64,000 nt of DNA, taken from NCBI RefSeq assembly GCF_000471905.2, contig NW_006499751.1, positions 4,579,200-4,643,199 on the forward strand, in the 5' to 3' direction. Both the position numbers and the translations under genes were made by a program. The notes beneath the pieces were generated by a model that ran no database searches, was not told where the DNA came from, and was given only the letters and a program-made list of their open reading frames with translations. The stretch is from Amborella trichopoda. Lineage: Eukaryota; Streptophyta; Magnoliopsida; Amborellales; Amborellaceae. The number at the start of each line of letters is the position of its first letter. The stretch's first letter is position 1. Positions 10,858-23,079 of this stretch are shown here, one piece after another.

Positions 10858-12380
10858 AGATCGCGTTTGGACCGGTTCTAGATGGTCTTAAGACCGTGGC
10901 TGGGGAGCCGGTTCACAACGGCCTTGGGACTGTGGTTGAGGAGCAGGTTCACGACGGTCTTAAGACCGTGGCTGTTGAGTGGCTGGGTCTTCTTCTGCAA
11001 CAGTAATCACAACACAAGGCACGTTGAGCTCTTCTTCAGGCTTCATTGTGTGAAGGGGGTAGAAGGGATTCAGGTGAAGAGGTTCGTCGAAATTGGTTGT
11101 GTTGTCTGCCTTAGTCACCTTCCTAGTCAAAATTCATAGACTTCTATCGCGTTTAGCCTTGAGGTTTTGATGTACCCCGTGCCAAAACTACGATCTAGGT
11201 TGCGGTGGTCAACTCCTCCTGCATATGAGAGAGTTGTTTCCATCAGGTGCGGTAATGGATGAGGGCCAAGAACTGGAGCCATCTTAGGCTAGGAAGGATG
11301 AAGGACTCAATCTTCCATGAGGTCCCTTTCTTGAGCACTCTTATGAGCTCTAGAGACATGACCAAAGTGTTGGGGCTGGTTCAGGATGATACTCTTGAGG
11401 AAAAACTTAAAGTATCAAGGCTGAAGGTGCTTACTTGATGAAGGAGGAGCAGGCAGGAGCAGGGCCAACTCATGCGGAGGCCCGAGTCAAGGACGAGGGG
11501 ACGTCTGAGATGGCGACGCATGTGCACCCCTTGAAGAAGGATTACGGGAGACCTTAGGGACAACTTGGGTTCGGGCAAGTGATCTGGCCTTAGGAGGCTG
11601 AGAACTACAAGCAGGTGTCTATAAGTGAACATGTGCATGCTTGCCCCTTACAAGGTGCGCTTGTGTGTGCATAGGAGGAGGATAAGAAGGTCATCTCCTG
11701 TGTACTTGAGTTGGTGCAATAACGGCATTGCCCCAAGCAGTGAGATGCATATGAGTGGCGTGCACAAGATCTGGACTTGGAAGGTTCGATCTTAGACATG
11801 GTCTCGAGGCAATAGGAGTGGTTCCTCGAGGTGTGACTTGAGTGGGTGATCCACGACCCTTGTGGTGTATGTGAGGGCTAGAGACCGTAGGGTTTCTACC
11901 TCAAAGTGTTAAGCCTCTGGGGATAGAGACCAATGGTGTAAAAATGTGGGGGGTAGCCTTATGGTGACCCGCAGAACCAATGACAGCTTGCTTGCTTTTT
12001 GCAAAAAAGGACTGGGCAAACATGATCGGCACGTGACTTGCCAGTGGCTGGGTGCATGCTGTGTGGGGCAACTTAAGTGCTGGCCATGTAGGGTACCTTG
12101 GTGGAGTTTCCACTAGAGGGAAGAGATGGGGAGTGAGGGACCTTCAAGTCCCTCACATCGGTCCAGGTTAAGACCTGGGAGCTAAACAAGGGGTTTCTAC
12201 TCAAGAGGATGGTCGGGAGCGAAGTCGAAGGACCTTTTTACCTGAGGACACTCTCGAATAAGGGGATAAGAAAATCCCTGATCCGGATAAATGGGTTATA
12301 GAATCTAGCAGCCATAAGTGAATATGAAAAGAGAATGAAAGCAGATAAAGAAAACACTAGTCAAACAAGAACGATCCGAA
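10858..12380 (-). other. 5' UTR / pre-gag region of element A
   Basis: The segment lies between the PBS and gag and has no convincing long frame. Near 10880-10980 there are three degenerate copies of GGTTCACGACGG-CTTAAGACCGTGG units. Segment 11140-11400 aligns (reverse complement) with 15590-15850 of element B. Segment 11930-12010 resembles 49380-49450 of element D. The pair of strong hairpins at 12133-12178 is listed separately. Confidence 0.6.
12133..12178 (-). other. Pair of adjacent stem-loops near the PBS, element A
   Basis: Stem 1 is GTGAGGGAC (12133-12141) with GTCCCTCAC (12148-12156), nine perfect pairs and a 6-base loop. Stem 2 is CCAGGT (12163-12168) with ACCTGG (12173-12178), loop TAAG. 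Element D keeps a comparable pair at 49581-49627 (AGGGACT/AGTCCCT, then CCAGGT/ACCCAGG). The position just downstream of the PBS in the genomic RNA is where packaging and dimerisation signals lie in retroelements. That role is inferred. Confidence 0.5.
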
Positions 12381-12396
12381 CCTAGTGGAGTCGCCA
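12381..12396 (-). promoter_or_regulatory. Primer-binding site, tRNA-Arg type, element A
   Basis: On the minus strand this reads TGGCGACTCCACTAGG, three bases after the LTR end (...CACCTAACCA at 12400). From memory it pairs with the CCA-terminated 3' end of plant tRNA-Arg(ACG) at about 15 of 16 positions. A tRNA-Arg primer is known for Ogre/Tat elements. It fixes the orientation of element A and the 3' border of its LTR. Element D has the equivalent at 49829-49844. Confidence 0.75.
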
Positions 12397-13264
12397 AGCT
12401 GGTTAGGTGCCTCGATCTCACCCTCCGGATCCCTGGAGGATTGGGTGGAGAGCGTCTCGGGTTTTTGGGGAGACCTAGGACGTTTGTGAAATCGCTCTCT
12501 TGGGAACTTCGTTCGAAAACGTGGGCAGTGTTACCAATCGGTGAGAGAGGAATTTAAAGGTAGGTTCGGGACTTACTCGGGCTGACTAGTGTTGGCACCC
12601 TCTTAGATCACGAAGAATGCCCCCTAGTGATGAAACTAGTTCGGAATCGCCTCCCTTAGCTCGTATTCTTCTTATTTTCTGCGTTCTTGCAATCACACAC
12701 CTATATGGCAAAGGTTATGGGACAGGTGGGTTAGACCTCACCCTTTTCCTCTTTGATAATCATACACAAGCACGTGTATTCAGAAAGAAGAAAGAAAGAT
12801 GGGGGGGGGGGAAAGAAGAATTTGACTAAGCAAGAAGATCAAAGCAGTGACTAAGCTGGTGGATAATTGACATAATGTGGTAGCGAAACGGGCTCGATAA
12901 CTGAGACCGGCTCACGGGATTGCTACTAGACGCTATTGCCAATATCGACTAGCTATGCACGATGGTTGGTTTGTCGTGGCAGTAAAGCGGGCCAAGCGAA
13001 CCTGGCGCAACAACATTATGGCTAGATGACAGGACTGCTATGAGATGCTAACCTCAATCCCGCTTAGTCGAATGAAAGAGTAGTAGATGAATGGTTAAAG
13101 AGAAGAAGGGAATGGATGAAGGAGAGAGAAGAAGGAAGGGAGGAGGGAGAAGAAGGAAGAGGAGATGCAATCAGCGATAGACTTTACCGACTATTTTAGG
13201 AGATGGAAGAGAGAGGAAGCAGTCGGCGCTAGGCTTCTCCAACTGTGTCAGATGAGAAGAGAGG

Positions 13265-13950
13265 AAGAGAACCAACTGACATTCAGTCTCGTCAGCTAAT
13301 AGAAGAAGAGAGGGAAAACCAGCCGGCGCTAGGTCTCGTAGACTGAAAGAAGAAGAGAGAGAAGACCAACCGACACCAAGTCTCAACGACTGATAGCAGA
13401 AGAAAGAGAAGACCAACCAGCATTAGATCTCATCGATTGACAGAAGAAGAGAGAGAAGACCAACCGGCGTAAAGTCTCATCAACTGATAGAAGAAGAGAG
13501 AGAAGACCAACCGACGCTAAGCCTTGTTGACTGATAGAAGCACAGAGAGAAGACCAACTGGCGCTAGGTCTCGTCGACTGGTAGAAGAAGAGAGAGAAGA
13601 CCAACCGATGCTAGGCCTCACCGACTGATAGAAGCAGAGAGAGAAGACCAACCGGTGCTAAGTCTCGTCGACTGATAGAAGAAGAGAGAGGAGACCAACA
13701 GGCACTAGGTCTCATCGACTGATAGAAGAAGAGAGAGAAGATCAATCGACGCTAGGTCTTGCTGACTGATAGAAGTAGAGAGAGCAGACCAACCGACGCT
13801 AGGTCTTATCGACTGATAGAAGAAGAGAGAGAAGATCAATTGGTGCTAGGTCTCACCGTCTGGTAGAAGAAGAAAGAGAAGACCAATCAGCGTTAGGCTT
13901 CACCAGTTGACAGAAGTAGATAAAAAAGACCAATCGATGTTGGGTCTCGT
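13265..13950. repeat. 47-bp tandem array in the LTR leader
   Basis: About 14 units of GACCAACCGGCGCTAGGTC + TCGTCGACTGATAGAAG + AAGAGAGAGAA, period about 47 bp. Each unit has a decayed inverted repeat (for example CAACCGACG and CGTCGACTG flanking CTAGGTCT). Differences between arms are mostly transitions, as expected after methylated-C decay. It occupies the same place in the LTR as the array at 56850-57540 of E. Confidence 0.85.
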
Positions 13951-13958
13951 CAGTTGAG

Positions 13959-14175
<217 letters not shown>

Positions 14176-15848
14176 AAAGTTGCATGTCCAAAGGGAACCG
14201 ACCCTTTCTTTCTTTCTCCTCTCTCTCACCAAGATGTACTCACAGGCTCAAGCAAGGAATTGTGTCCAAACATGGGTGGATTGATCAAAATTAGATCTAA
14301 TTGCAGAAAATTAAGATTTAATTGAATTAAAAGAAATTCTAAAAATGGGTGCAAAAGGACCATTTTGCCCCTGCCTAACAATATGTGGAATTCTAGAACA
14401 GTCCCTGCTGCTGCCCGAGATTTTACGTGATCTTCCATGGCTGACCCGTGGGTGTTCTGATGCCCATTTAATCGAAAGATTATTGTTTTCTTATAGTTCT
14501 CAACATGACGATCATTATGATATTAACTTCGAGCCATGAATCATATTTTTGAGCCATGATCACGAGACTTGAAATTTGTTTGACTTTTGAAAACTTCAGA
14601 TCGATAGTGCGGTCGTTCCTTAATATTTTTTTGTGACCTCTTCATCAAAGTACACTGAGCATGCCGTCACGATCGCATGGTAACAAACGGAACGCGGTTT
14701 GGAGCCCGAACGAAGATTTCACAATTTTTGAGTTTTGACCAAAATCTAGAATTTTGACGGCCAGAATTTTAGTTACTTCGTTGGCTTTGTGCATGAAATC
14801 TGACAGTCCATCATGTACGAGGTTCAGACCAACGGTAGCCCTGGACCTTGCTCACACAATGGAATTGATTTTACGTTGATTTGTTGCGTGAGCATCATGA
14901 TTTGGTCCATCGAGTGAGGCATGTCGCTGCTGAATTTTCTGTAATTTCTTCACGAATCGGTAACGTCTCTCTAGCTTTTCTCCTTGCTCGGACATCGTCT
15001 CGGGCCATGCCATTTATTGAATTTTTCGTCTTGATGAGACGAATACGCTCACCAAATTTGGGAGCTATCCGATTTAGAACGAGTGAGTTACGGGCCCCGA
15101 AAGTGATTGCCCCGTGACTATAAGAACAATTACCTTTAATGGTGTTTTGGTGCAGTGGGGCCCCCCAGGTAGTGTGCGGCCCCTCTCGTTTCAATGTTTT
15201 GCTTATACCTTTATTTTAGAGTGCTCGATTAAGCCGAAACTTGATCCATAGGGGTTTTCAACCGTGCCAGACCCAATGACGGTGGTCGCATAGTGATTTG
15301 AGACACTGAAAATATAGTTTCAGTTGTAGGGTATGTTTCAGGGTGTTAGAGACAATTTTTTCGAAAACTGTTCCTTTGTGTTCACTGCTTTAGACATGTT
15401 GGAATGCGACGAAACTTGGCAGGTGGTGTTTTGGAGTGCTGATGACGATCTTGACCCATTCTTGGGGCATTCTGAGATTGTCGGGAATTTCCACTGTTTT
15501 GTAGGCTTTATTGACCTGCTTCCTACCACGGACCAAGGTGATGAAAAATACGTTCAAACACACCTCTAGCCCTGGTATTCGAAGACCTTCCCCAAGAGTA
15601 CCATCTTAAACTAGCCCCGTCATCTCGGTCATGCCTTTAGAGCCCATAAGAGGGCTCACAGCAAAGACCTAATGAGAGATCAAGTCCATGCTCCCCGGCC
15701 CAGGATGACCCCAATTCCTGGCCCACACCCGTTGCTTCACTTGATGGAAACGAATCTTTCTTGCACAAGAAGGGATGACCAGCCGCAGTCCTGATCGCAG
15801 TTCTGACATGAGGTCCATCAAAACCTCAAGGCTAAACGCGATTGGGGT

Positions 15849-17365
15849 TTGCAAATTCTGACTAGGGAAGCAACCAAGAAGGTCGGGGCACCCAGCTCTG
15901 GCAACGCTCTTCACTTGAACCCCTTCTACCCTCTTCAGAAGGCAAAGCTTGAAAAAGAAATCCATGAATCCTGTACTATGGTCAGTGTCGTGGAAGATGA
16001 CCCAACCACTCAGCAGCCACGGTCCCAAGACTGTCAAGAACTGATGCTCAAGCGATCGGCATACATGACTCAAGTCCAGTCGGGGCATGCAGAGCCCTTA
16101 CTGACCGATCTGCCGCGTATGACTCACCAAGCTCAGAAGCCTTCAACCACATCTAAGGCTGACAGCCTTGAGGAAATGATTAATGTTATGATTGTAACGA
16201 ACCTAGCGACAGCCAAGAAGAGCGCATGAATAGGTTCGAAGACATGGTGCGCGCAATGATGGAGAAGATTGACCTCATGGAAACCATCTGACACTCAGCT
16301 AACCATGAGGCCAACTCCCATCACTCGGATGATGGACCTCCAAGGCAGCCTTCCCCTCCTACCTCACAGGACAATTTCATCCTGCACCCTCTCTCACAGG
16401 CAGACATTGATGCTATGGTAACCCATAGCTTAAAGAGCAGAAATATCCTGGGTATGTAGGGAGAAACGCTTTACCAAAAGCCGTACCCCTCCAACATTGA
16501 TCAGGTTCTGTTTCCCTCAGACTATAAGAAAGGGAAGTTTCCCCTGTTCGATGGTACAACTTTCTCACACCATCATATCGCCCATTTCCAAGTGGCATGT
16601 CGAGAGATAGCGGCTGACGGGAGACTCCTTCTTCATCAGTTTGTTGAAACCCTTGATGGTCTGACTTTTCAGTGGTATACTCGTCTTCCCCCAAACTCAG
16701 TGCATACTTGGGAGGAAATGGAGAAGCTGTTCCACCAATGCTTCTATGAAATCAAGAGAGAGGTCCAAACCATCGAGCTTCTCACTTTGACCCAATAACC
16801 CGATGAACCCGTTGATCAATTTATTGCAAGAAGGAGAGATTTGGCTGCTCGCCATCCTAATCCTATACCTGAGAAGGAAGTAATTCAAACCTGTGTGCAA
16901 AACATGCGACCTGAGATTACTCTACATGTTGAGGCCTCTAATCCGACCTCCATGTCAGAGCTGATATCTAAGTTAGTCCGCATAAAAAGCCTATCACGCC
17001 ACCATGACAGGTCACGACAGCAGTCTGTAAGCTCAAGAAACAACTGGGGCAATGGTAATTCTCGAACCAACGCTCGAGGCACCCAACAAAAAGGAGTGAT
17101 CAGTGCGGCCGTTACCGTAAGTGATCCAAAGAAGGCTACCTCCCAAACTTTGGACCTCTCCAATGGGGTAAACACAACGAAAGTGCCTCAGGCAGGCAAA
17201 CAACAACAGTCATACAACCAGGTACCCCCACCTGCGAACCTTAATCAAGATGATTATTGGATCGGGCATAAGAATAAAGTCTACCCCTTTGAAAGGGAAT
17301 TCCTGCACTACTTTGATTATTACTCGAACATAAATGATCGAGCTCCCAAAGACCAAGTTCCCTGA
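15849..17365 (+). pseudogene. gag: gag N-terminal and capsid region, element B
   Basis: Reading starts at 15849 (MQILTREATKK), shifts frame near 16200, and continues to 17365. It includes YPSNIDQVLFPSDYKKGKF (about 16480-16540), LPPNSVHTWEEMEKLFHQCF (about 16688-16747), and RHPNPIPEKEVIQTCVQNMR (about 16850-16910). Stops lie at 16289, 16457 and 16796. It aligns with element A (10857-9907) over its whole length. Capsid-forming role by family. Confidence 0.8.
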
Positions 17366-18892
17366 TCAAGCTGGACTCGATATCCATGCGAATGACTGTG
17401 CTTATCATTGAAGGATAAACCACCCCACAGAGGAATGATACACGTTAAAATACATCATCGAAGCCCTGATCCACAAGAGTCAGATAAAGCTTGAAGAGCT
17501 AAAGAAGGCATTCGGGGCAACATAAACTTCCCACACAGTGACAGTCTAAGAGGAAGACGAAGCATCCGATCTCCTTTGTGTCTTGTTCGTTATGATGCTT
17601 CAAGAAGGCCTCATCACACCAAAACTGGCAAGGAAACCCCGATGCCTTGCTTAGGGAACTGAGAACCATTGGTGCCCATACCACTAGATATGGGGCTACA
17701 ACTTAAGCGAATGCTCAAGTTTCCAAGATATAATCACGAAGAAAATACAGGGATGCCATGGGCCTTGTAACGTTCCAGAAAGAGATCCCCAAGTCATTGC
17801 TCCACCAGTGTGAGAAGGCCTCTTGACACTAGACCCGGGCAATGATGATTCAGATCCTGCTGAACCCTCAACTTCCTAGCCATGGATAGTCCACCATGGA
17901 GCTGACTAAAGTCCTTAAGGCGAGAAGCAGTTCATCAAGCTAGGGCTGTTGATAAACCTAGCGAGACGAATCAAGAACTTCTAATGAAAACTAGAAAGAG
18001 ACGGGCACCAAGGGCTGCTCGCCAGAGAAATAAGACTACTCAACCACCAGTTGAGCAAGAATTTCTCAGACCTCTTCCCCATTGCTGACCTTGCAGGACT
18101 TCATCCCCAGTGTAATCATCCTCCCTTCCTCATCCCATCAAGAGGATATCCCTGAGCCATCTTCTCCTCAGAATACGTCCAATGAGGGTGGCGAAGTTAA
18201 AAGCACTCCTCAACGGTCTAAGCAGGGCAAAGACCTAAAAGAATCCCTGCACACGTCCAACTCTGGTGATGATGTAAAAACTGCCCAAATCAGTCCGATG
18301 ATGGGAATGACCTTAAAAGTCCATCACCTACTGACTTCTCTTCTTCTTCTCCATCTTCTTCTTCTTCTTCTTCTTCGCCCTCCTCTTCCATGTCTCCTGT
18401 AGGTACAACTCAGGAATGTCCTGACTTCGAGGCTCTTGACAGAGAACTTGAAGGAACCAATATAAGTAGGATGTAACGGAGGCGGTTGAAAAAGGCGCTA
18501 GCCCAGGTAGCTGGATTCTTGATAGTTGCTGATGCCTTGGTGGCTCGAGCCAAGTCCGAGCCATCTTCCTCCACAAAGAAGTGCAAGAAGTCAAAGCCGA
18601 AGAAACCCCAGTCGCCTACTGAGCCTAACTTTCAACAGAAGCTGAGAGAATCAAGAGGGTAAAGCTTTTATTCTCAGGAAGCTTGCCACATGGTGTAGGT
18701 TTATGAAGTATCAGCTAGCATGGGGCAAACACTGTAGATGCCCATGCAAAGACCGAGTGATTCATATGGTGGCCCCACAATCGCTGAATCTCACTTCCCT
18801 ATAACTTTCAAATCAAACTCCTGCTGCCTGATATGCTGTCCATGTTTGAGGTCAAACCTTCTGTTCCTTAGTTTGAGAAAGGTGCAGAAATC
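17366..18892 (+). pseudogene. gag C-terminus and basic spacer, element B; protease lost
   Basis: Two knuckle-like modules remain. The first is near 17390-17440 (NDCAYH then a stop, RINHPTEE, last Cys replaced by a stop). The second is near 17670-17715 (HWCPYH, stop, IWGYNLSEC). The Ser/Glu-rich and basic spacer runs from about 18080 to 18662, with ECPDFEALDRELEGTNIS (about 18417) and KKCKKSKPKK, ending in RESRG and a stop. Then a GCCACATGGTG segment shared with A (8270) leads directly into the pre-RT region. The protease present in A (7048-7557) is absent. Confidence 0.6.
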
Positions 18893-19990
18893 ATGACCTA
18901 CACTGGAGCTCTATTGGAAGTGGAGATGTCAGGATCATGGGTCTCTACACTTGAGGTTAATGAGAATACCTCTGAAGCTAATGAGCAGGAGTTGCAGGGG
19001 GCCCCAGAAGAATGGGAAGAAGGCGGTCAAGCCATAGCTGATGAGCTCGATGAGATAAATCTAGGAGATGAAGCCGACCCCAGACCCACTTTCATCTCGA
19101 CAAATATGTCATCAAAGAGAAGGAAAACTTTACTGCCTTCTTGTGGGCAAACCGAGATGTCTTTTCCTGGCACTACCATGAGATGCCTGATTTATACCCT
19201 CAAGTCGCAATCCACCATCTTGGCATCGATTCATCTATCAAACCTGTCAAGCAAAAATCAAGGAGGTTCAGGCCTGACCTCGAAATGCAGATAGATGCTG
19301 AAGTGACCAAGCTCAGGCATGCGAGTTTCATTCGCGAAGTCAAGTACCCAAAGTGGCTAGCAAATGTTGTTCCAATCAAGAAGAAAAACAACTAAATTAG
19401 GGTCTACATCGACTTCCGCGACTTGAATACCGCCTGCCCCAAGGATGACTTCCCATTGCTGTTCACGGAGATGCTCATTGATGATACGGCTCACTGCTAG
19501 ATCTTCTCCTTCATGGATGGATACTATGGGTATAATCAGATACAAATGGCGCTAAAAGAGGAAGAAGCCACCTCATTCTTGACTCCAATAGGGGTCTTCT
19601 GCTACACAATGATGCCTTTTGGATTGAAGGGTCTTCTGCTACACAATGATGCCTTTTGGATTGAAGAATGTTGGTGCCACATATCAGAGAACAATGATGA
19701 CCATCTTCAAAGACATGATGCACAAAGAGGTGGAATCTTATGTAGATGACTTGGTGGTGAAATCCAAAGAGAAAGACGCTCATATGAGAGATGTTGAATC
19801 AGTGTTCGAATGGTTACGCCTTCATCAGCTCAAAATGAACCCGTTGAAATGCATTTATGGTGTACGTTCAGGAAAGTTCTTGGGGTACATTGTTAGACAC
19901 TGAGGGTTGAAAGTTGGGCCAGTTAAGATCAAGGTGATTCAGGAAATGCGATCACCAACAACATTGCGAGAGCTGTGATCCCTCCAAGGG
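18893..19990 (+). pseudogene. pol: Reverse transcriptase domain, element B
   Basis: The pre-RT acidic segment is followed, after a frameshift near 19110, by ANRDVFSWHYHEMP, then PKWLANVVPIKKKN, a TAA at 19393, VYIDFRDLNTACPKDDFPL, a TAG at 19498, and MDGYYGYNQIQMA. The catalytic motif YVDDLVVKSK begins at 19739. It ends after LHQLKMNPLKCIYGV and FLGYIV, then a TGA at 19901. All core RT blocks are recognisable. A 37-bp tandem duplication at 19592-19665 breaks the frame just before the catalytic block. It would copy the element RNA into DNA. Confidence 0.9.
19592..19665. repeat. 37-bp perfect tandem duplication in RT
   Basis: 19592-19628 is repeated exactly at 19629-19665 (GGGTCTTCTGCTACACAATG...GATTGAA). 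It covers the YTMMPFGLK-coding segment. 37 is not a multiple of three, so it is a frameshifting, probably recent, slippage event. Confidence 0.95.
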
Positions 19991-20069
19991 CAGCTAGCTT
20001 ACGTCGGCAGGTTCATCTCAAATCTCTCAGGTCGCTGTAAGCCTTTTACGTACCTGTTAAAAAAGGATA

Positions 20070-20545
20070 CCCTATTCATCTGGGATGAAGCATGTTAGGC
20101 AGCCCTCGATGACATCAAGCATTATTTACTCAACCCTCCAATGCTCCCCACACCTGTGCTGGGAAATCCTCTCATCCTGTATGTGACCGCTCTAGATGAG
20201 TCACTTGGGGCACTATTGGCGCAGAACACTGACTGAGGGAAAGAGACCGCGTTATACTATCTCAGCCGTAGGATGCAAGGCGCTGAGAAGAATTATCCCC
20301 CTATAGAAAAGATGTGCTTGGCCATAATCTTCACAGTACAAAAGCTCCATCACTACTTGCTTGGTCATGAAGTAAAACTTATATCAAAAGCAGATCTGTA
20401 AAGTTTCTCATGACACACCCATGCTTGTCAGGATGTTTTGCTAAGTGGGTATTATTGCTGATGGAATTCAACATCACGCATGTCCCATAAAAGGCCATCA
20501 AGGGCCAAGCTTTAGCTGATTTTCTCGCAGCACATCCTGTACCGG
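20070..20545 (+). pseudogene. RNase H domain, element B
   Basis: FIWDEAC, stop, AALDDIKHYLLNPP, then LILYVTALDESLGALLAQ (first catalytic Asp region degraded to VTALDES), YYLSRRMQGAEKNYPPIEKM with the Glu-containing helix, and LHHYLLGHEVKLIS. A frame change near 20400 leads to ALADFLAAHP (20510-20545). Stops at 20096 and 20234. It would degrade the RNA strand of the RNA/DNA hybrid. It is followed immediately by the second RNase H. Confidence 0.85.
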
Positions 20546-20559
20546 CAGAATCTCCTTTA

Positions 20560-20985
20560 TCAAGTGACCTCCCTGATGAAGAAGTATTCTATGCAGAGCT
20601 TGCTTATGCGAGGGAGATGTATTATGACAGAGCCTTCCAATCTTATCAAGGAGGCGCCAGAGTGGTATTCATGACTCCGGAAGGAGGAGTATTGCCTCTT
20701 TATTTATCTCTCCCCAAAGCCGATTGAAAAATATCAGGCCCTTATAATTGGGTTGGAGATAGCCTTCGATCTAGACTTGGAGCAGCTCAAGATCTATGGC
20801 GACTTTGAGTTGGTTATTCGGTAGCTTAAGGGGATCTATGACATGAGGAAAGACACTCTCAAGCCTTATCACTATACTGCAAAATTGCATATGGCCCAGT
20901 TTTAGGATGTATCCTTGAGTCACATCCCCAGGAGGTTGAACTCGCAGGCCGTTGCACTCACAAAACTCGGGGCTACAATTCAATT
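20560..20985 (+). pseudogene. Second (archaeal-type) RNase H domain of the Tat lineage, element B
   Basis: MYYDRAFQSYQGGARVVFMT with an Asp at the usual first position, LPLYLSLPKAD, then (other frame) ALIIGLEIAFDLDLEQLKIY with Glu, GDFELVIR, LKGIYDMRKDTLKPYHYTAK and LNSQAVALTKLG, where the usual final Asp is replaced by Val. The order RNase H - second RNase H - integrase is diagnostic of the Tat lineage. At least three stops. The same domain survives in element C (35000-34600, minus). Confidence 0.8.
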
Positions 20986-20989
20986 GTCC

Positions 20990-21925
20990 TCACGAGGGCC
21001 CACGTCTGTCTGGGTGGTAGAGTGGAGACACATCGAATTGAGAACTGAAGTAGACATGGATGATGAGAGAAATCTCTTCCCCGAGTGTCCACCTTATCCA
21101 TTTAGAGTGCTTCTATGAGCCAAAGAAGCTATCAGGACTGAACATGAAATGGCACGGAGTCAAGAAGCTAAGGTTCAAAAATCAGAACTGGAGTTCTTCA
21201 ACCCAATATTCACAGAAGTCAAGAAGGTAGAAGATTGGAGAGAGCCCATCATTTTAAAACATGGTAGACTCCCTGAAGATCGTGCCAAGCGCAACAGTGT
21301 GTGTCGAATGTCTACCAAGTACACCCTCCTTGAAAGAGAGGCTCTCTTCAGACGATATTTTGACGATATTCTTCTTTGATGTGTGGACGCGCAAGAAGCA
21401 AATAAGGTGCTGGAAGAAGTACACGTAGGCATCTATGGACTACACCAGTCTGGCCCTAAACTCTATGAACAGATACACAAATTGGGGTACTATTGGCCTT
21501 CGATGATTGCTGATTCCTTAAACTATGTCAAGAAGTGCTAGGTGTGCCAAATACACTCGAGCCTTGTTCATCAACCTCTAGAGCCCTTACACCCTACAGT
21601 GGCATCATGGCCCTTCTCATAGTGGGGTATGGACATTGTAGGGCCTATTGACTCTCCTTCAACAATGGGTCATGTCGTTATTCTAACTGCAACAAATTAT
21701 TTCTCCAAGTGGGCTGAAGCGGTCCCCTATAAGCAAGTTCTTGAGACCACGGTGGCTAACTCCATGCGACATCACATCACATATCAGTTTGGAGTGCTTG
21801 ACTGGATTATATCTGACAACGACCCTCAGTTCAGAAGTCATCACATCGATCGCTTGGTTAACCAGTTAGGTTTTGAGTGGAAGTACTCAACTATGTACCA
21901 CCCTCGAGCCAACAAATTAACTATG
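20990..21925 (+). pseudogene. Integrase, zinc finger and first part of catalytic core, element B
   Basis: The linker is followed by the HHCC finger (EEVHVGIYGLHQSG at about 21415; KKC, stop, VCQ at about 21532-21548). The core follows: GMDIVGPIDSPSTMGHV with the first catalytic Asp near 21632, KWAEAVPYKQV, and ISDNDPQF with the second Asp near 21812. It stops at YHPRANKL where the foreign insertion begins, between the second Asp and the catalytic Glu. Stops at 21117, 21377, 21539 and 21620. Confidence 0.85.
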
Positions 21926-22813
21926 TCATGACCCCGCCCCCTGATCCCTACCGTCCCATACCGGAGGGTGACAGAGTGTGGGATCACGACTGGAGGTCAC
22001 GTACGTCACTCAGGTGGGAGTGGAATCAACACATGTTTAGAGTGCATAATCAAAGCAAACCATGAGAAATAAATAAAAGTTCATGCATCAAGCACTGAAA
22101 ACTGAATAAATTAAAACCATTACATTTTCTTTAAAACTCCAAAATTCTTTACAATAAAGTTCTAGGCTTACAAGCTTGACATTAAAGTACATCGCATTAA
22201 ACAACACAGTGGGCACACGACCAAACACCTACTATGCAGAAGAAACCCTGACAGATCTGAAACTTCCAGTGCTGGCTGCCACCACTCTATAGCTCAACTC
22301 CCACAGCCAAAAGCTATTACTCTACACAGATAAAAGAGATGGAATGAGCTCAAAGCCCAGTAAGTAGATCACTACCCCTGTATTCCTGCCTATATGCGTG
22401 TACATAATAACATGGTCTATGGTTCATCAAAAATCACACAGGCATCACAAAATAAGATTTCACATCAAAGTTCATACATTGCTGTATAGAGAGAGTAACA
22501 TTTAGTTTACAGAATACAACTTGTTATTGGTATAGCAATCACAGTTAGAGTTAAATGTTCGTTCAGAATGCTTAAATAAAATAGGCAAACAGATCTATTT
22601 ACTCATGAAGTAGAAGCCACATCGGTCAGGCTAAGCCAATCATGAACTTGGGACTTCTACCGTCACTTAGGAGGGATGACAATGACAAGTGGGTAAATCC
22701 ACTTCGCAGGTCCTCACTTACGCACACAATTCCTAGTACGCTTTAGGGATTTCGATAGGCTGGGGCTTTGCAAGACACGATCCTCTCTTGTGGCCTCAGA
22801 CGGAAGGGCGTTA

Positions 22814-23033
22814 CATTACCATTGGAGGACCCAATGCATAATGGCCATGATAATTTGGGGGGCACGACCCACCCTATTACTTACAATCAACTCTCGACTC
22901 CACTTCTATCATAAGGGTCGAGGTACAGTATATCCCACTACTAATGGAGGACTCATTGCGTAGCAATCAGATATCAGTATTCATAAGGACGAATCAGAAA
23001 GTCCACTACCAATGGAGGACCCATTGCGTAGTG
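22814..23033. repeat. Covarying hairpin repeats, copy in element B insertion
   Basis: Three units of the form CACTA-n-CAATGG-aggac-CCATTG-nn-TAGTG. Unit 1 (22814-22843) uses CATTA/TAATG and CATTGG/CCAATG. Unit 3 (23004-23033) uses CACTA/TAGTG and CAATGG/CCATTG. The middle unit (near 22936) is decayed, with a G-T pair. Substitutions in one arm are matched in the other. See also 52711-53113. Confidence 0.8.
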
Positions 23034-23079
23034 TTCATTGCACATATCACAGTATTCATATAGCAGAATCAGACAGTAG

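Noticed and set aside
18328-18594. Lys-rich minus-strand frame ending in repeated Lys residues
   Set aside because: Opposite strand of the basic-spacer region of element B, created by a TCTTCTTCT run.
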